Shown here: piece by piece, positions 17,373-25,270 of the stretch
How positions within the stretch are numbered: position 1 is the stretch's first letter
How the letters are laid out: every line of letters starts with the position of its first letter
Assembly: GCA_002361175.1 (NCBI GenBank)
Contig: DESG01000038.1
Span: 1 to 29,927 of the forward strand
Length of the DNA stretch: 29,927 nucleotides
Direction of reading: 5' to 3'
From: Lachnoclostridium sp. UBA3320
Lineage (GTDB): Bacteria > Bacillota > Clostridia > Lachnospirales > Lachnospiraceae
The notes under the pieces: generated by a model
Databases searched by the model: none
The model's input: only the letters and a program-made list of their open reading frames with translations
Told to the model about the DNA's origin: nothing
Position numbers and translations under genes: made by a program

Positions 17373-17456
17373 CAGAGTGAGGCATAAAACCATATGATGT
17401 CACATGAAGGGGTACACCACCTTGGGTGTAGTTTCTTTGTGTGGCATTTTTGTTTT
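17373..17456 (+). promoter_or_regulatory. Candidate thiS-motif (HMP-PP) riboswitch with terminator-embedded aptamer
   Basis: The leader folds into one long hairpin at 17397-17447. The outer 13-bp stem pairs 17397-17409 with 17435-17447 (including G-U pairs). An asymmetric internal loop (GGG / GTTT) follows, then a perfect 6-bp inner stem (TACACC 17413-17418 with GGTGTA 17425-17430) closed by a 6-nt loop. A T-tract, TTTTTGTTTT, comes directly after at 17447-17456, so the whole is an intrinsic terminator. Upstream bases 17391-17406 (CATATGATGTCACATG) can form an alternative small hairpin that would break the outer stem. Known biology: the thiS motif, found before thiS genes, senses HMP-PP and has its aptamer inside the terminator stem. 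The position, size and shape here agree; the class was assigned without a covariance-model search. No TPP riboswitch (CTGAGA box) is present. Confidence 0.7.
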
Positions 17457-17495
17457 ATGGAAAAATATATTTTATTATAAGAGAGGAGAATCCAA

Positions 17496-18461
17496 ATGGT
17501 ACAGATAAATGGAGAAAGTGTTAATGCAGCAGGAAAGAATCTGAAAGAATATCTTGAAGAAAATGGCTATATAATAGAGGGCATAGCTGTTGAACTTAAT
17601 GAATTAATTGTTCCAAAGGATAAATATGGTGAAACTGTTCTATCAGATGGTGACGTTGTTGAAATTGTAAGCTTTGTAGGGGGTGGAGAAGAAGAGAGTG
17701 ACACTTTTGTATTAGGCGGCAAGGAATTTAGTTCACGTTTTATACTTGGTTCGGGCAAGTATTCTATGGAGCTTATAAAGGCTGCTGTAGAAAATGCAGG
17801 GGCTCAGATTATCACGCTTGCTGTACGCCGTACAAATACAAAGAAAAATGAGAATATACTTGATTATATACCAGATAATGTAACACTTCTTCCAAATACA
17901 TCTGGAGCAAGAGACGCTAAAGAGGCTGTAAGGATTGCAAGAATGTCAAGGGAGCTTGGCTGTGGAAACTTTGTAAAGATTGAAATTATGAGGGACAGTA
18001 AATATCTGCTGCCTGATAATGTGGAAACAGTTAAGGCTACAGAGATGCTTGCTAAAGAAGGTTTTGTCGTGCTTCCATATATGTATCCTGACCTTTATGT
18101 TGCAAGAGAACTTATGAATGCAGGGGCAGCAGCAGTTATGCCGCTTGCTTCTCCTATAGGCTCTAATAAAGGTCTTGCTACTAAAGAATTTATACAGATA
18201 TTAATAGATGAGATTGATTTGCCTGTAATAGTTGATGCAGGGATAGGAAAACCTTCACAGGCGTGCGAAGCTATGGAGATGGGTGCGGCAGCGATTATGG
18301 CAAATACAGCCATTGCTACAGCGGGAGATATACCTTCAATGGCGGGGGCTTTTAAATCGGCTATAGAAGCGGGGAGAAGTGCGTATCTTGCAGGGCTTGG
18401 ACGTGTGCTTGAGCGTGGTGCTTCTGCATCTGACCCACTTACAGGGTTTTTAAGGGATTAG
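17496..18461 (+). CDS. thiSG: ThiS-ThiG fusion: sulfur carrier / thiazole synthase
   Basis: A 321-residue cytosolic fusion. Residues 1-64 are ThiS (beta-grasp sulfur carrier), ending in SFVGGG at 59-64; residues about 70-321 are ThiG, a TIM-barrel that joins deoxyxylulose phosphate, dehydroglycine and sulfur into the thiazole phosphate. In ThiG the catalytic Schiff-base Lys is Lys161 in FVKIEIMRD, and phosphate-binding segments include MPLASPIGSNKG and ANTAIATAGD. A short acidic linker, EEESD, follows the glycines, and no in-frame start codon or separate ribosome site exists at the junction, so thiG is not translated alone. ThiS normally needs a free Gly-Gly end for ThiF; here it is internal. 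A GAGAGGAG site precedes the ATG. First gene of the operon. Confidence 0.92.
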   Translation: MVQINGESVNAAGKNLKEYLEENGYIIEGIAVELNELIVPKDKYGETVLSDGDVVEIVSFVGGGEEESDTFVLGGKEFSSRFILGSGKYSMELIKAAVENAGAQIITLAVRRTNTKKNENILDYIPDNVTLLPNTSGARDAKEAVRIARMSRELGCGNFVKIEIMRDSKYLLPDNVETVKATEMLAKEGFVVLPYMYPDLYVARELMNAGAAAVMPLASPIGSNKGLATKEFIQILIDEIDLPVIVDAGIGKPSQACEAMEMGAAAIMANTAIATAGDIPSMAGAFKSAIEAGRSAYLAGLGRVLERGASASDPLTGFLRD

Positions 18462-18472
18462 GGAGGTAAATT

Positions 18473-19726
18473 ATGGCACAAAATCAGTTTTTTGTAGATT
18501 CAGACAAATTAAGTACAGCTGCATTAGAGCATAAACACTTGCTTGAAAGTGACCCTTCAGCGAGAACAAATCATATGGAATATATGCCAGGCATGGAAAA
18601 AATTTCTTCTGATATTATGGATAAAGTTTTAGATGCTGTTTCTACATACAATTATGAAAAGTATACAAAAACAGATGTAAAAAGGGCACTAGATAGCCAA
18701 ACATGCAGTATAGAGGACTTTAAGGCACTGCTTTCACCTGCTGCAATGCCATTTCTTGAACAGATGGCGCAAAGAGCCAAGTCTGAAACAAGCAAGCACT
18801 TTGGAAATACTGTTTATATGTTTACACCACTCTATATTGCTAATTACTGTGAAAACTATTGTATCTACTGTGGATTTAACTGTTATAATGACATTAACAG
18901 GAAGAAGTTAAATGCACAGGAAATAGAACACGAAATGAAAGTTATTGCGGATTCAGGTATTGAGGAAATACTTTTGCTCACAGGTGAAAGCAGGAAAATG
19001 AGCGATGTAAAGTACATAGGTGAAGCATGTAAGATGGCTAGTAAGTATTTTAGAAATGTAGGGCTTGAGATATACCCTGTTAATAGTGATGAATATAAAT
19101 ATCTTCATGAATGTGGCGCAGATTATGTAACAGTATTTCAAGAAACATATGATTCAGTCAAATATGAAACACTTCACCTTATGGGACATAAAAGAGTATT
19201 TCCTTACAGATTTGAAGCGCAGGAACGTGCTATAATTGGAGGCATGAGAGGTGTTGCTTTTTCTGCTCTTTTAGGACTTGCCAATTTTCGTAAAGATGCA
19301 CTTGCTACAGCATTGCATGCATATTATCTGCAAAGAAAATACCCACATGTAGAGTATTCCCTATCATGTCCTAGGTTAAGACCAATTATAAATAATGACA
19401 AGATAAATCCACTTGATGTGCATGAGAAAGAACTTTGTCAGGTGATTTGTGCGTACAGGATTTTTCTGCCATATATAGGAATAACGGTATCGTCAAGGGA
19501 GGAGAAACATTTTAGAGATGGTATAATAAAGATTGCAGCTACAAAGGTTTCTGCCGGCGTATCTACTGGAATAGGCGACCATGAGAGCAAGTACGAAGGC
19601 TGGAATGATGAAGATGCTGGAGATGAGCAATTTGAGATATCTGATGCAAGAAGTTTTGATGAAATGTATGGGGATATAGCAGCCGAAGGGTTACAGCCAG
19701 TTCTTAATGACTATGTTTATGTATAA
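18473..19726 (+). CDS. thiH: 2-iminoacetate synthase (radical SAM tyrosine lyase)
   Basis: A 417-residue radical-SAM enzyme that cleaves tyrosine to dehydroglycine (2-iminoacetate) and p-cresol, supplying the C2-N unit for ThiG in anaerobes. The [4Fe-4S]-binding Cys are Cys126, Cys130 and Cys133 in CENYCIYCGF; the glycine-rich GIGDHESKYEGW segment and the GDEQFEISDARS block near the C-terminus match the ThiH/BATS-domain family. It starts 11 nt after the thiSG stop with GGGAGG as ribosome site, so it is translated from the same message. Use of ThiH rather than the O2-dependent glycine oxidase ThiO fits an anaerobe. Confidence 0.93.
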   Translation: MAQNQFFVDSDKLSTAALEHKHLLESDPSARTNHMEYMPGMEKISSDIMDKVLDAVSTYNYEKYTKTDVKRALDSQTCSIEDFKALLSPAAMPFLEQMAQRAKSETSKHFGNTVYMFTPLYIANYCENYCIYCGFNCYNDINRKKLNAQEIEHEMKVIADSGIEEILLLTGESRKMSDVKYIGEACKMASKYFRNVGLEIYPVNSDEYKYLHECGADYVTVFQETYDSVKYETLHLMGHKRVFPYRFEAQERAIIGGMRGVAFSALLGLANFRKDALATALHAYYLQRKYPHVEYSLSCPRLRPIINNDKINPLDVHEKELCQVICAYRIFLPYIGITVSSREEKHFRDGIIKIAATKVSAGVSTGIGDHESKYEGWNDEDAGDEQFEISDARSFDEMYGDIAAEGLQPVLNDYVYV

Positions 19727-19739
19727 ACAGAGGTAGTAT

Positions 19740-20306
19740 ATGGAATATAAAGTAATATGTGTTACAAACCGTCACCTTGTAAATGGCAATTTATGTACAC
19801 ATCTTGCAAAAATTTTTAAGAGTTTAAATAAGCCTGATATTCTTATTTTAAGAGAAAAGGATATGCAAATAGATGAGTATACAGACCTTGCAAAAAAGGT
19901 ATCAAAGCTTTGTAAGGACAATGATGTGATATGTATATTGCATTCATTTAAAGATGTGGCAAAAGATACTAAAGCAGATGGTATACACTTTTCATTTTCT
20001 GCATTTAGTACTATGCCTGAAAGTGAAAAAAAGAAATTTAATATAATTGGTGTATCTGTTCATTCAAAAAAGGAAGCTAAGGAAGCACAAAAATTAGGCG
20101 CATCATATATTATAGCAGGACATATATTTGAAACAGAATGTAAAAAAGGAGTTTGTCCTCGAGGTCTTAGCTTTCTTAAAGAAATATGTAATGAAGTCGA
20201 TATTCCAGTATATGCAATTGGAGGAATAAATGAAATGAATGCTGCATTGTGCATTGAAGCAGGAGCAGCAGGTGTATGTATGATGTCTGGTTTTACAAAT
20301 ATCTAA
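19740..20306 (+). CDS. tenI: TenI-type thiazole tautomerase (ThiE/TenI family)
   Basis: A 188-residue TIM-barrel of the ThiE/TenI family. The region around residues 122-145 reads ASYIIAGHIFETECKKGVCP and is followed by RGLSFLKEI; ThiE enzymes have a Gly-Pro-x-Phe-x-Thr pattern here, whereas B. subtilis TenI has Gly-His-x-x-Glu-Thr-x-x-Lys-Lys-Gly, with the catalytic His in that position (His128 here). The N-terminal pyrophosphate-binding residues typical of ThiE (GVHLGQ-like) are also replaced (GIHFSFS). TenI isomerises the ThiG product to the aromatic carboxythiazole phosphate, which fits a gene that follows thiSG-thiH. It is shorter than ThiE (about 210). A GAGGTAG site is 6 nt upstream. 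Automated annotation may call it thiE; coupling activity is unlikely but untested. Confidence 0.78.
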   Translation: MEYKVICVTNRHLVNGNLCTHLAKIFKSLNKPDILILREKDMQIDEYTDLAKKVSKLCKDNDVICILHSFKDVAKDTKADGIHFSFSAFSTMPESEKKKFNIIGVSVHSKKEAKEAQKLGASYIIAGHIFETECKKGVCPRGLSFLKEICNEVDIPVYAIGGINEMNAALCIEAGAAGVCMMSGFTNI

Positions 20307-20314
20307 AATGTCAT

Positions 20315-20353
20315 AAAAATAAGCTGTAATTTTTTAATATACAGCTTATTTTT
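20315..20353 (+). terminator. Intrinsic terminator of the thi operon
   Basis: AAAAATAAGCTGTA (20315-20328) pairs perfectly over 14 bp with TACAGCTTATTTTT (20340-20353), with an 11-nt loop; the T-run forms the right arm. It closes the thiSG-thiH-tenI transcript 9 nt after the tenI stop. Confidence 0.9.
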
Positions 20354-20549
20354 AGTCCGACCAATATACGAAATTGCCTTCCTACAAACCCACCTCTTAA
20401 AATTAAATAAAACCAGCTATGTTTATTTAAAATTTAATTACCCGATACAGTCATATTATACAACTATTTTCGGCTAAAAGCTAGTCATTTTCACCGTTTT
20501 AGGATGAATGACGGCTCTAGGGGAATGAATAACAAATATAATATAGAAA
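20354..20549 (+). other. Non-coding gap before the LytTR regulator, with an imperfect dyad
   Basis: No gene with a ribosome site was found here. The stretch contains an imperfect stem at 20479-20516: GTCAT/ATGAC (20484-20488 with 20508-20512), then TCA/TGA and CC/GG around a 6-nt loop, flanked by AGC/GCT. It lies upstream of the promoter at 20550, so it would act as a DNA site (operator), not as RNA of the regulator transcript, or it belongs to an unseen small RNA. Confidence 0.35.
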
Positions 20550-20578
20550 TTGTCATATCAGTTATAATATGGTAATAT
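20550..20578 (+). promoter_or_regulatory. Vegetative promoter of the LytTR response regulator
   Basis: TTGTCA (20550-20555) and TAATAT (20573-20578) with a 17-bp spacer, giving a start near 20585 and a short leader of about 30 nt. Confidence 0.72.
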
Positions 20579-20615
20579 AAAGTCGTAAGTATTAAAAAGC
20601 TAGGAGAGGAGGACC

Positions 20616-21323
20616 ATGTTTTCAATTTTAATATTAGAGGATAATTTAGCACAGTTAAACAATGTTAAGAAGTTAATTACAGATAGATATCCTACATGGG
20701 ATATTTATACTGCACAAAACTGCGAAGAGGCAGAGAAACTTCTCGATATATGTAAATTCAATATATTTTTAATTGATATTGAATTATCAGAAGATACATC
20801 AGAACCTGACGGGCTGGATTTTGGAAAGATGGTAAGGGACATGCAAGATTATAAGCATGTTCCGGTCATGTTTTTTTCAAGGTTTGCAGATAAAGCACTT
20901 ATGGCATTACAGCAAATCCATTGTACTTCATATCTTGTAAAACCATATACAAAAGAACAGCTTATAGAAGCAATAGATTATGCAGCGGAAACAGAACAAG
21001 AATCTGAAGATGTACTTCTTTTAAAGGACTCAAATGGTGTTTATCAGATGATTCTTCCAATGAACATAGAATATCTTGAAACAAATGGGAAGAATATTAT
21101 AATCAATATAAATGCATCTGTTATTACTATTGCTAATTATACTGTAACTAAAATTTTGGAAATATTGCCGAATTATTTTATAAGATGCCATAAAAGGTAT
21201 ATTATAAATAAGAAGAAATTGCTTTCATATGACAAATCAACTCAGATGGTGCGTCTTGAATGCTGTAGTATTCCTGTAGGTAGAAGATATAAACATGATT
21301 TAGAGAAGTTTCTGGATTTATGA
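20616..21323 (+). CDS. LytTR-type response regulator (AgrA/LytR family)
   Basis: A 235-residue transcription factor. Residues about 1-125 form a receiver domain with the acidic pair at Glu8-Asp9, phospho-acceptor Asp54 in FLIDIEL and the conserved Lys in YLVKPYT. Residues about 135-235 form a LytTR DNA-binding domain (LETNGKNIIIN, then RCHKRYIINKKKL and VPVGRRY-like ending IPVGRRYKHDLEKF). No histidine kinase is encoded next to it, so the partner kinase lies elsewhere. LytTR regulators often control bacteriocin, quorum-sensing or virulence genes, but the target here is unknown. The ribosome site GGAGAGGAGG precedes the ATG. It is 61 bp upstream of the AraC-type gene and may be cotranscribed with it. 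Confidence 0.88.
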   Translation: MFSILILEDNLAQLNNVKKLITDRYPTWDIYTAQNCEEAEKLLDICKFNIFLIDIELSEDTSEPDGLDFGKMVRDMQDYKHVPVMFFSRFADKALMALQQIHCTSYLVKPYTKEQLIEAIDYAAETEQESEDVLLLKDSNGVYQMILPMNIEYLETNGKNIIININASVITIANYTVTKILEILPNYFIRCHKRYIINKKKLLSYDKSTQMVRLECCSIPVGRRYKHDLEKFLDL

Positions 21324-21384
21324 AAGCGGAAAATAGGGTGGTTCTATATAAGAACAAAACTTTATTAAGGGAGATGATAAAGTA

Positions 21385-22368
21385 ATGGATAAGTGGCTCT
21401 TAGAGCAGATAAAAAAAGTTACCCCAGAAGAACAGGCCTATCTGGACGGAGATGTAAATGTGCAAAGGAACATATATACAAAAAAAGATATAGATGAAAT
21501 TGACCATCAGATGTTTTTAAAACAGGGAAAGTTAGTAACAGTACGACATCACAGCCGTTTTGTAAAATTTCCACTACATAGTCACAACTACATTGAAATA
21601 ATGTATGTGTGCAATGGTGAAATTACACATTATATTAATGGCAAAGAGATAATTATGCATTCAGGGGATATGCTCTTTATGAACCAGCATGTAAAACATG
21701 CAATAAAAATAGCAGGAGCAGATGATATCGGAATTAATTTTATCGCATTGCCAGAGTTTTTTGATATTCCATTTCAGATGATGAAAAAACATAATATAAT
21801 TGCAGATTTTTTAGTTGGAACGTTAAGACAGAATAATCCTGTACCACAGTATCTGATATTTCAGTTAAAGGAGAATAAACCTATATTAAATCTAATGGAA
21901 AATATGATTGATTCTATTATATTTGAAAATGAAAATGAGGACGTAATAAACCAGTATTCTATGGGACTGGTTTTTTTATATATAATTAATCATATGGAAA
22001 TGCTGGCAGAAAATTCATCACAAAGTTATGAAGATATCGTTATACAGACAACTTTAAAATATATTGATTCTGAATATAAAACAGCATCTTTAAGCCATAT
22101 TGCAGAGAGTTTTAAACAGTCGCTGCCTGCTATAAGCAGGCTTATTAAAAAAAATACAGGGTTTACTTTTCTGGAGCTTTTGATGCGCAGGCGTTTTCAG
22201 AAAGCTGTTATGCTGCTTTTAGATACCAAACTTTCAGTAGAAGAGATTGTTGCAGATATAGGTTATGAAAACCAGAGTTATTTTTACAGGCAGTTTAAAA
22301 AGCGTTATGGAATGACACCAAGTAAATATCGTATAGAACATAAAAATGATAAAATAGTAAAGATATAA
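21385..22368 (+). CDS. AraC family transcriptional regulator (likely rhamnose regulator)
   Basis: A 327-residue regulator with an N-terminal cupin sugar-sensing domain (about residues 50-120: FPLHSHNYIEIMYVCNGE, then MHSGDMLFMNQHVKH) and a C-terminal double helix-turn-helix AraC domain (about 225-320), ending in YENQSYFYRQFKKRYGMTP SKYR, the typical second-helix signature. It lies directly upstream of rhaB-rhaA-rhaD-fucO on the same strand, so it most likely activates that operon in response to L-rhamnose; this is by position only. It is not a close match to E. coli RhaS or RhaR that could justify a symbol. GGGAG lies 11 nt before the ATG. Confidence 0.88.
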   Translation: MDKWLLEQIKKVTPEEQAYLDGDVNVQRNIYTKKDIDEIDHQMFLKQGKLVTVRHHSRFVKFPLHSHNYIEIMYVCNGEITHYINGKEIIMHSGDMLFMNQHVKHAIKIAGADDIGINFIALPEFFDIPFQMMKKHNIIADFLVGTLRQNNPVPQYLIFQLKENKPILNLMENMIDSIIFENENEDVINQYSMGLVFLYIINHMEMLAENSSQSYEDIVIQTTLKYIDSEYKTASLSHIAESFKQSLPAISRLIKKNTGFTFLELLMRRRFQKAVMLLLDTKLSVEEIVADIGYENQSYFYRQFKKRYGMTPSKYRIEHKNDKIVKI

Positions 22369-22399
22369 AAATGGGCAGTATTTTTGTTAATTCAGGACA

Positions 22400-22428
22400 T
22401 GATAAAAAAATAGTAGATATATTATAAT
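22400..22428 (+). promoter_or_regulatory. Candidate activator-dependent promoter of the rha operon
   Basis: TATAAT (22423-22428) is a perfect -10, but the hexamer 17 bp upstream (TGATAA, 22400-22405) is a weak -35. A good -10 with a poor -35 is what an AraC-activated promoter would show. Start near 22435, about 75 nt before rhaB. Confidence 0.45.
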
Positions 22429-22467
22429 AAAAATACTTAAATATTACGGCTAAGTCAACAGGCGCAG

Positions 22468-22489
22468 AGATTAAACTAGTGTTTAATCT
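22468..22489 (+). promoter_or_regulatory. 9-bp inverted repeat in the rhaB leader
   Basis: AGATTAAAC (22468-22476) and GTTTAATCT (22481-22489) are exact reverse complements around TAGT; GTCAA (22454-22458) and TTGAC (22489-22493) form an outer pair. The stem ends a few nt before the GAGGAGG ribosome site. It could be a regulator-binding site or an RNA hairpin near the ribosome site. Confidence 0.5.
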
Positions 22490-22510
22490 TGACTGAGAGG
22501 AGGAAATAAA

Positions 22511-23923
22511 ATGGCTTCATATTATCTGGCGGTGGATATCGGCGCATCAAGTGGCAGGCATATCTTAGGACATCTTGAAGATGGAAAGATGATTCTAGAA
22601 GAAATATACCGCTTTGAAAATGGTATGGACAAGAAGGACGGAAAGCTTCTGTGGAATACAGAACACTTGTTTACAGAAATTGTAAATGGAATGAAAGTCT
22701 GTAAGAAACTGGAAAAGATACCATACAGCATGTCTATTGATACTTGGGCAGTAGATTATGTGCTTTTAGACGAGCATGACAATGTCTTGGGCGATACCTA
22801 CGGATATAGAGATGGCAGGACAGAGGGCATGGATAAAGAAGTGTATAAGATAATTCCAGAAAAAGAACTGTATCAGAGAACAAGAATACAAAAGCAGATT
22901 TTTAATACAATTTACCAGCTTATGGCTGTTAAAGTACAAGAACCCAAACTTTTAGAAAAGACAAAGACGTTTCTTATGCTGCCAGATTATTTCCAATTTT
23001 TGCTTACAGGAAATAAGGTTTCTGAGTATACAAATGCGACATCTACACAGCTTGTAAGTCCTATGGATAAGCAGTGGGATATGGGACTTATTGAAAAGCT
23101 TGGATATCCAAAAGATATATTTCTGCCACTTAATATACCTGGAACAGAAGTTGGAGATTTGAAAAAGGAAATATATGAAGAAGTTGGATTTAATTGTAAG
23201 GTAGTGCTTTGTGCAAGCCATGATACAGCTTCTGCTGTTATGGCAATGCCGCTTGAATCTGACAGCGGACTTTATATTAGTTCTGGTACATGGTCTTTAA
23301 TGGGAACTGAGCTTAAACAAGCAGATTGTAGTGAAGAAAGCCGTCAAGGAAACTTTACCAATGAAGGCGGATATGATTACCGTTTCCGCTATTTAAAGAA
23401 TATTATGGGGCTTTGGATGATACAGTCTGTAAGGCATGAATTAAAAGATGTATATTCATTTGCACAGTTGTGTGACTTAGCAGAGGGATGCAAGGAATTT
23501 CCTTCTCGTGTAGATGTAAATGATTCTGTATTTTTAGCACCAGAGAATATGACAGAGGCAATTAAAGATTATTGTCACAAGACAGAGCAGCCTGTGCCAG
23601 AGACTACAGGCGAGATTGCTACAGTAATCTACCAAAGCCTTGCACAGTGTTATGGTAAAACGGTTGAGGAGATAGAACAAAATACAAAAGATAAATATGA
23701 CTGTATTTATATTATAGGTGGTGGCTCTAATGCGGCTTACTTAAACCAGCTTACAGCCAATGCAACAAAAAAGACAGTTTATGCAGGCCCTGGTGAGGCT
23801 ACAGCGATTGGAAATATGATGGCACAGATGATACAGGGGAAAGAGTTAGAAAATTTAGCAGAAGCAAGAAAGTGTATATTTAATTCTTTTGGAATTAAAA
23901 AGTATGAACCTCAAAATTTATAA
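22511..23923 (+). CDS. rhaB: Rhamnulokinase
   Basis: A 470-residue FGGY-family sugar kinase that phosphorylates L-rhamnulose to L-rhamnulose-1-phosphate. The N-terminal ATPase-fold motif is AVDIGASSGRHILGHLEDG, the substrate region includes SIDTWAVDYVLLD, and the C-terminal domain has ISSGTWSLMGTE, YIIGGGSNAAYLNQL and AGPGEATAIGN. The length equals the usual (about 470-490). Identification is strengthened by rhaA and rhaD downstream. GAGAGGAGG precedes the ATG. First gene of the catabolic operon; 23 nt separate it from rhaA. Confidence 0.95.
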   Translation: MASYYLAVDIGASSGRHILGHLEDGKMILEEIYRFENGMDKKDGKLLWNTEHLFTEIVNGMKVCKKLEKIPYSMSIDTWAVDYVLLDEHDNVLGDTYGYRDGRTEGMDKEVYKIIPEKELYQRTRIQKQIFNTIYQLMAVKVQEPKLLEKTKTFLMLPDYFQFLLTGNKVSEYTNATSTQLVSPMDKQWDMGLIEKLGYPKDIFLPLNIPGTEVGDLKKEIYEEVGFNCKVVLCASHDTASAVMAMPLESDSGLYISSGTWSLMGTELKQADCSEESRQGNFTNEGGYDYRFRYLKNIMGLWMIQSVRHELKDVYSFAQLCDLAEGCKEFPSRVDVNDSVFLAPENMTEAIKDYCHKTEQPVPETTGEIATVIYQSLAQCYGKTVEEIEQNTKDKYDCIYIIGGGSNAAYLNQLTANATKKTVYAGPGEATAIGNMMAQMIQGKELENLAEARKCIFNSFGIKKYEPQNL

Positions 23924-23946
23924 ATATATAAAAAAGGAGATAAGAT

Positions 23947-25218
23947 ATGGCAAGTAAAGAGAGATTTGAATCAGCAAAAGAGTGCTATGCAGGGATTGGA
24001 GTAGATGTACAGAAAGCAATGGATAAGCTTAAAACAGTACCAATTTCCCTTCACTGTTGGCAGGGAGATGATGTACGTGGATTTGACCAAAAGTCTGATG
24101 GCCCGCTTACTGGTGGCATACAGACAACAGGTAATTACCCTGGACGTGCTCGCACACCAGAGGAACTAATGGCAGATATTGACAAAGTATTGTCACTTTG
24201 CCCAGGTGCAAAAAAGCTTAACCTTCATGCAAGTTATGCTATTTTTGATGAAGAAAACGGCGGATGGGTTGACCGTGATAAGATAGAGCCAAAGCATTTT
24301 AAGAAATGGGTTGATTTCTGTAAAGAAAGAAATCTCGGATGTGACTTTAATCCTACTTTCTTTTCACATCCAAAATGTGACCCTCTTACACTTTCTTCAC
24401 CAGATGAAGAGACAAGGAAGTTCTGGATTGAACATGGTAAAGCATGTATTCGTATTTCACAGTATCTTGCTGAAGAACTTGGACAGCCATGTGTAATGAA
24501 TATCTGGACAGGTGATGGCTATAAAGATGTTCCTGCTGATAGAAAAGGTCCACGTGAGCGTTATAAAGATTCTATTGACCAGATTTTATCTGAGGAATAC
24601 GATTTTAACCTTGTAAAACCTTGTATTGAATCTAAAGTATTTGGTATTGGTGTAGAAGCTTACACTGTAGGAAGCTCTGAATTTTCATTAAGCTATGCTG
24701 CTATGAATAAAGATAAATGTATTCCTCTGATGGATAATGGTCATTATCATCCAACAGAAGTAGTTTCTGACAAGATACCTGCACTGCTTACATTCTTCCC
24801 AGAAATCGCACTTCATGTTACAAGGGGAGTAAGATGGGATTCTGACCATGTTGTACTGTTTGATGATGAAACTAAAGAAATCTGCAAGGAAATTGTACGC
24901 TGTGGCGGATTGGATGGCTCTGTAAATATTGCATTAGATTACTTTGACGCTTCCATTAACCGTATTTCAGCATGGGCAGTAGGCTTTAGAAATGTACAGA
25001 AAGCATTGCTCCTTGCATTGGTTACTCCGAATGATGATTTGAAAGCATTGCAGGATAACAGTAGCTTTACAGAACTTATGGTAAAACAGGAAGAACTTAA
25101 AACAATGCCATTTGGCGATATATGGGATGAGTACTGCCGTCAGTGCAATGTTGCTGTTGATGGTGAGTGGTTTGATGACATACTTGCTTATGAGCGTGAT
25201 ATACTGGCAGAAAGATAA
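23947..25218 (+). CDS. rhaA: L-rhamnose isomerase
   Basis: A 423-residue cytosolic TIM-barrel isomerase converting L-rhamnose to L-rhamnulose, metal (Mn2+) dependent. Family segments visible: PISLHCWQGDDVRGFD, GGIQTTGNYPGRART, LNLHASYAIFDE, GCDFNPTFFSHPKCD, MDNGHYHPTE and VRWDSDHVVLFDD, the last three carrying the metal-binding His and Asp residues. Length matches E. coli RhaA (419). AAAAGGAG lies 7 nt before the ATG. It works between the kinase upstream and the aldolase downstream. Confidence 0.96.
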   Translation: MASKERFESAKECYAGIGVDVQKAMDKLKTVPISLHCWQGDDVRGFDQKSDGPLTGGIQTTGNYPGRARTPEELMADIDKVLSLCPGAKKLNLHASYAIFDEENGGWVDRDKIEPKHFKKWVDFCKERNLGCDFNPTFFSHPKCDPLTLSSPDEETRKFWIEHGKACIRISQYLAEELGQPCVMNIWTGDGYKDVPADRKGPRERYKDSIDQILSEEYDFNLVKPCIESKVFGIGVEAYTVGSSEFSLSYAAMNKDKCIPLMDNGHYHPTEVVSDKIPALLTFFPEIALHVTRGVRWDSDHVVLFDDETKEICKEIVRCGGLDGSVNIALDYFDASINRISAWAVGFRNVQKALLLALVTPNDDLKALQDNSSFTELMVKQEELKTMPFGDIWDEYCRQCNVAVDGEWFDDILAYERDILAER

Positions 25219-25270
25219 TTATATATTGTAAAAAAATAAAAATTTTAATATAATAGAAAGGGGCTTGAAA

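Noticed and set aside
17183..17495. TPP riboswitch upstream of thiSG
   Set aside because: No CTGAGA box and no second conserved TPP element are present; the leader is too short and is filled by the terminator-like hairpin.
20506..20577. Small 23-codon frame starting at an ATG within ATGAATGAC
   Set aside because: There is no adequate ribosome site, its 3' part overlaps the promoter of the LytTR gene, and the translation has no recognisable features.
22369..22510. CcpA catabolite-repression (cre) site before rhaB
   Set aside because: No match to the TGWAANCGNTNWCA pattern was found; the visible dyad is AT-rich and of different design.
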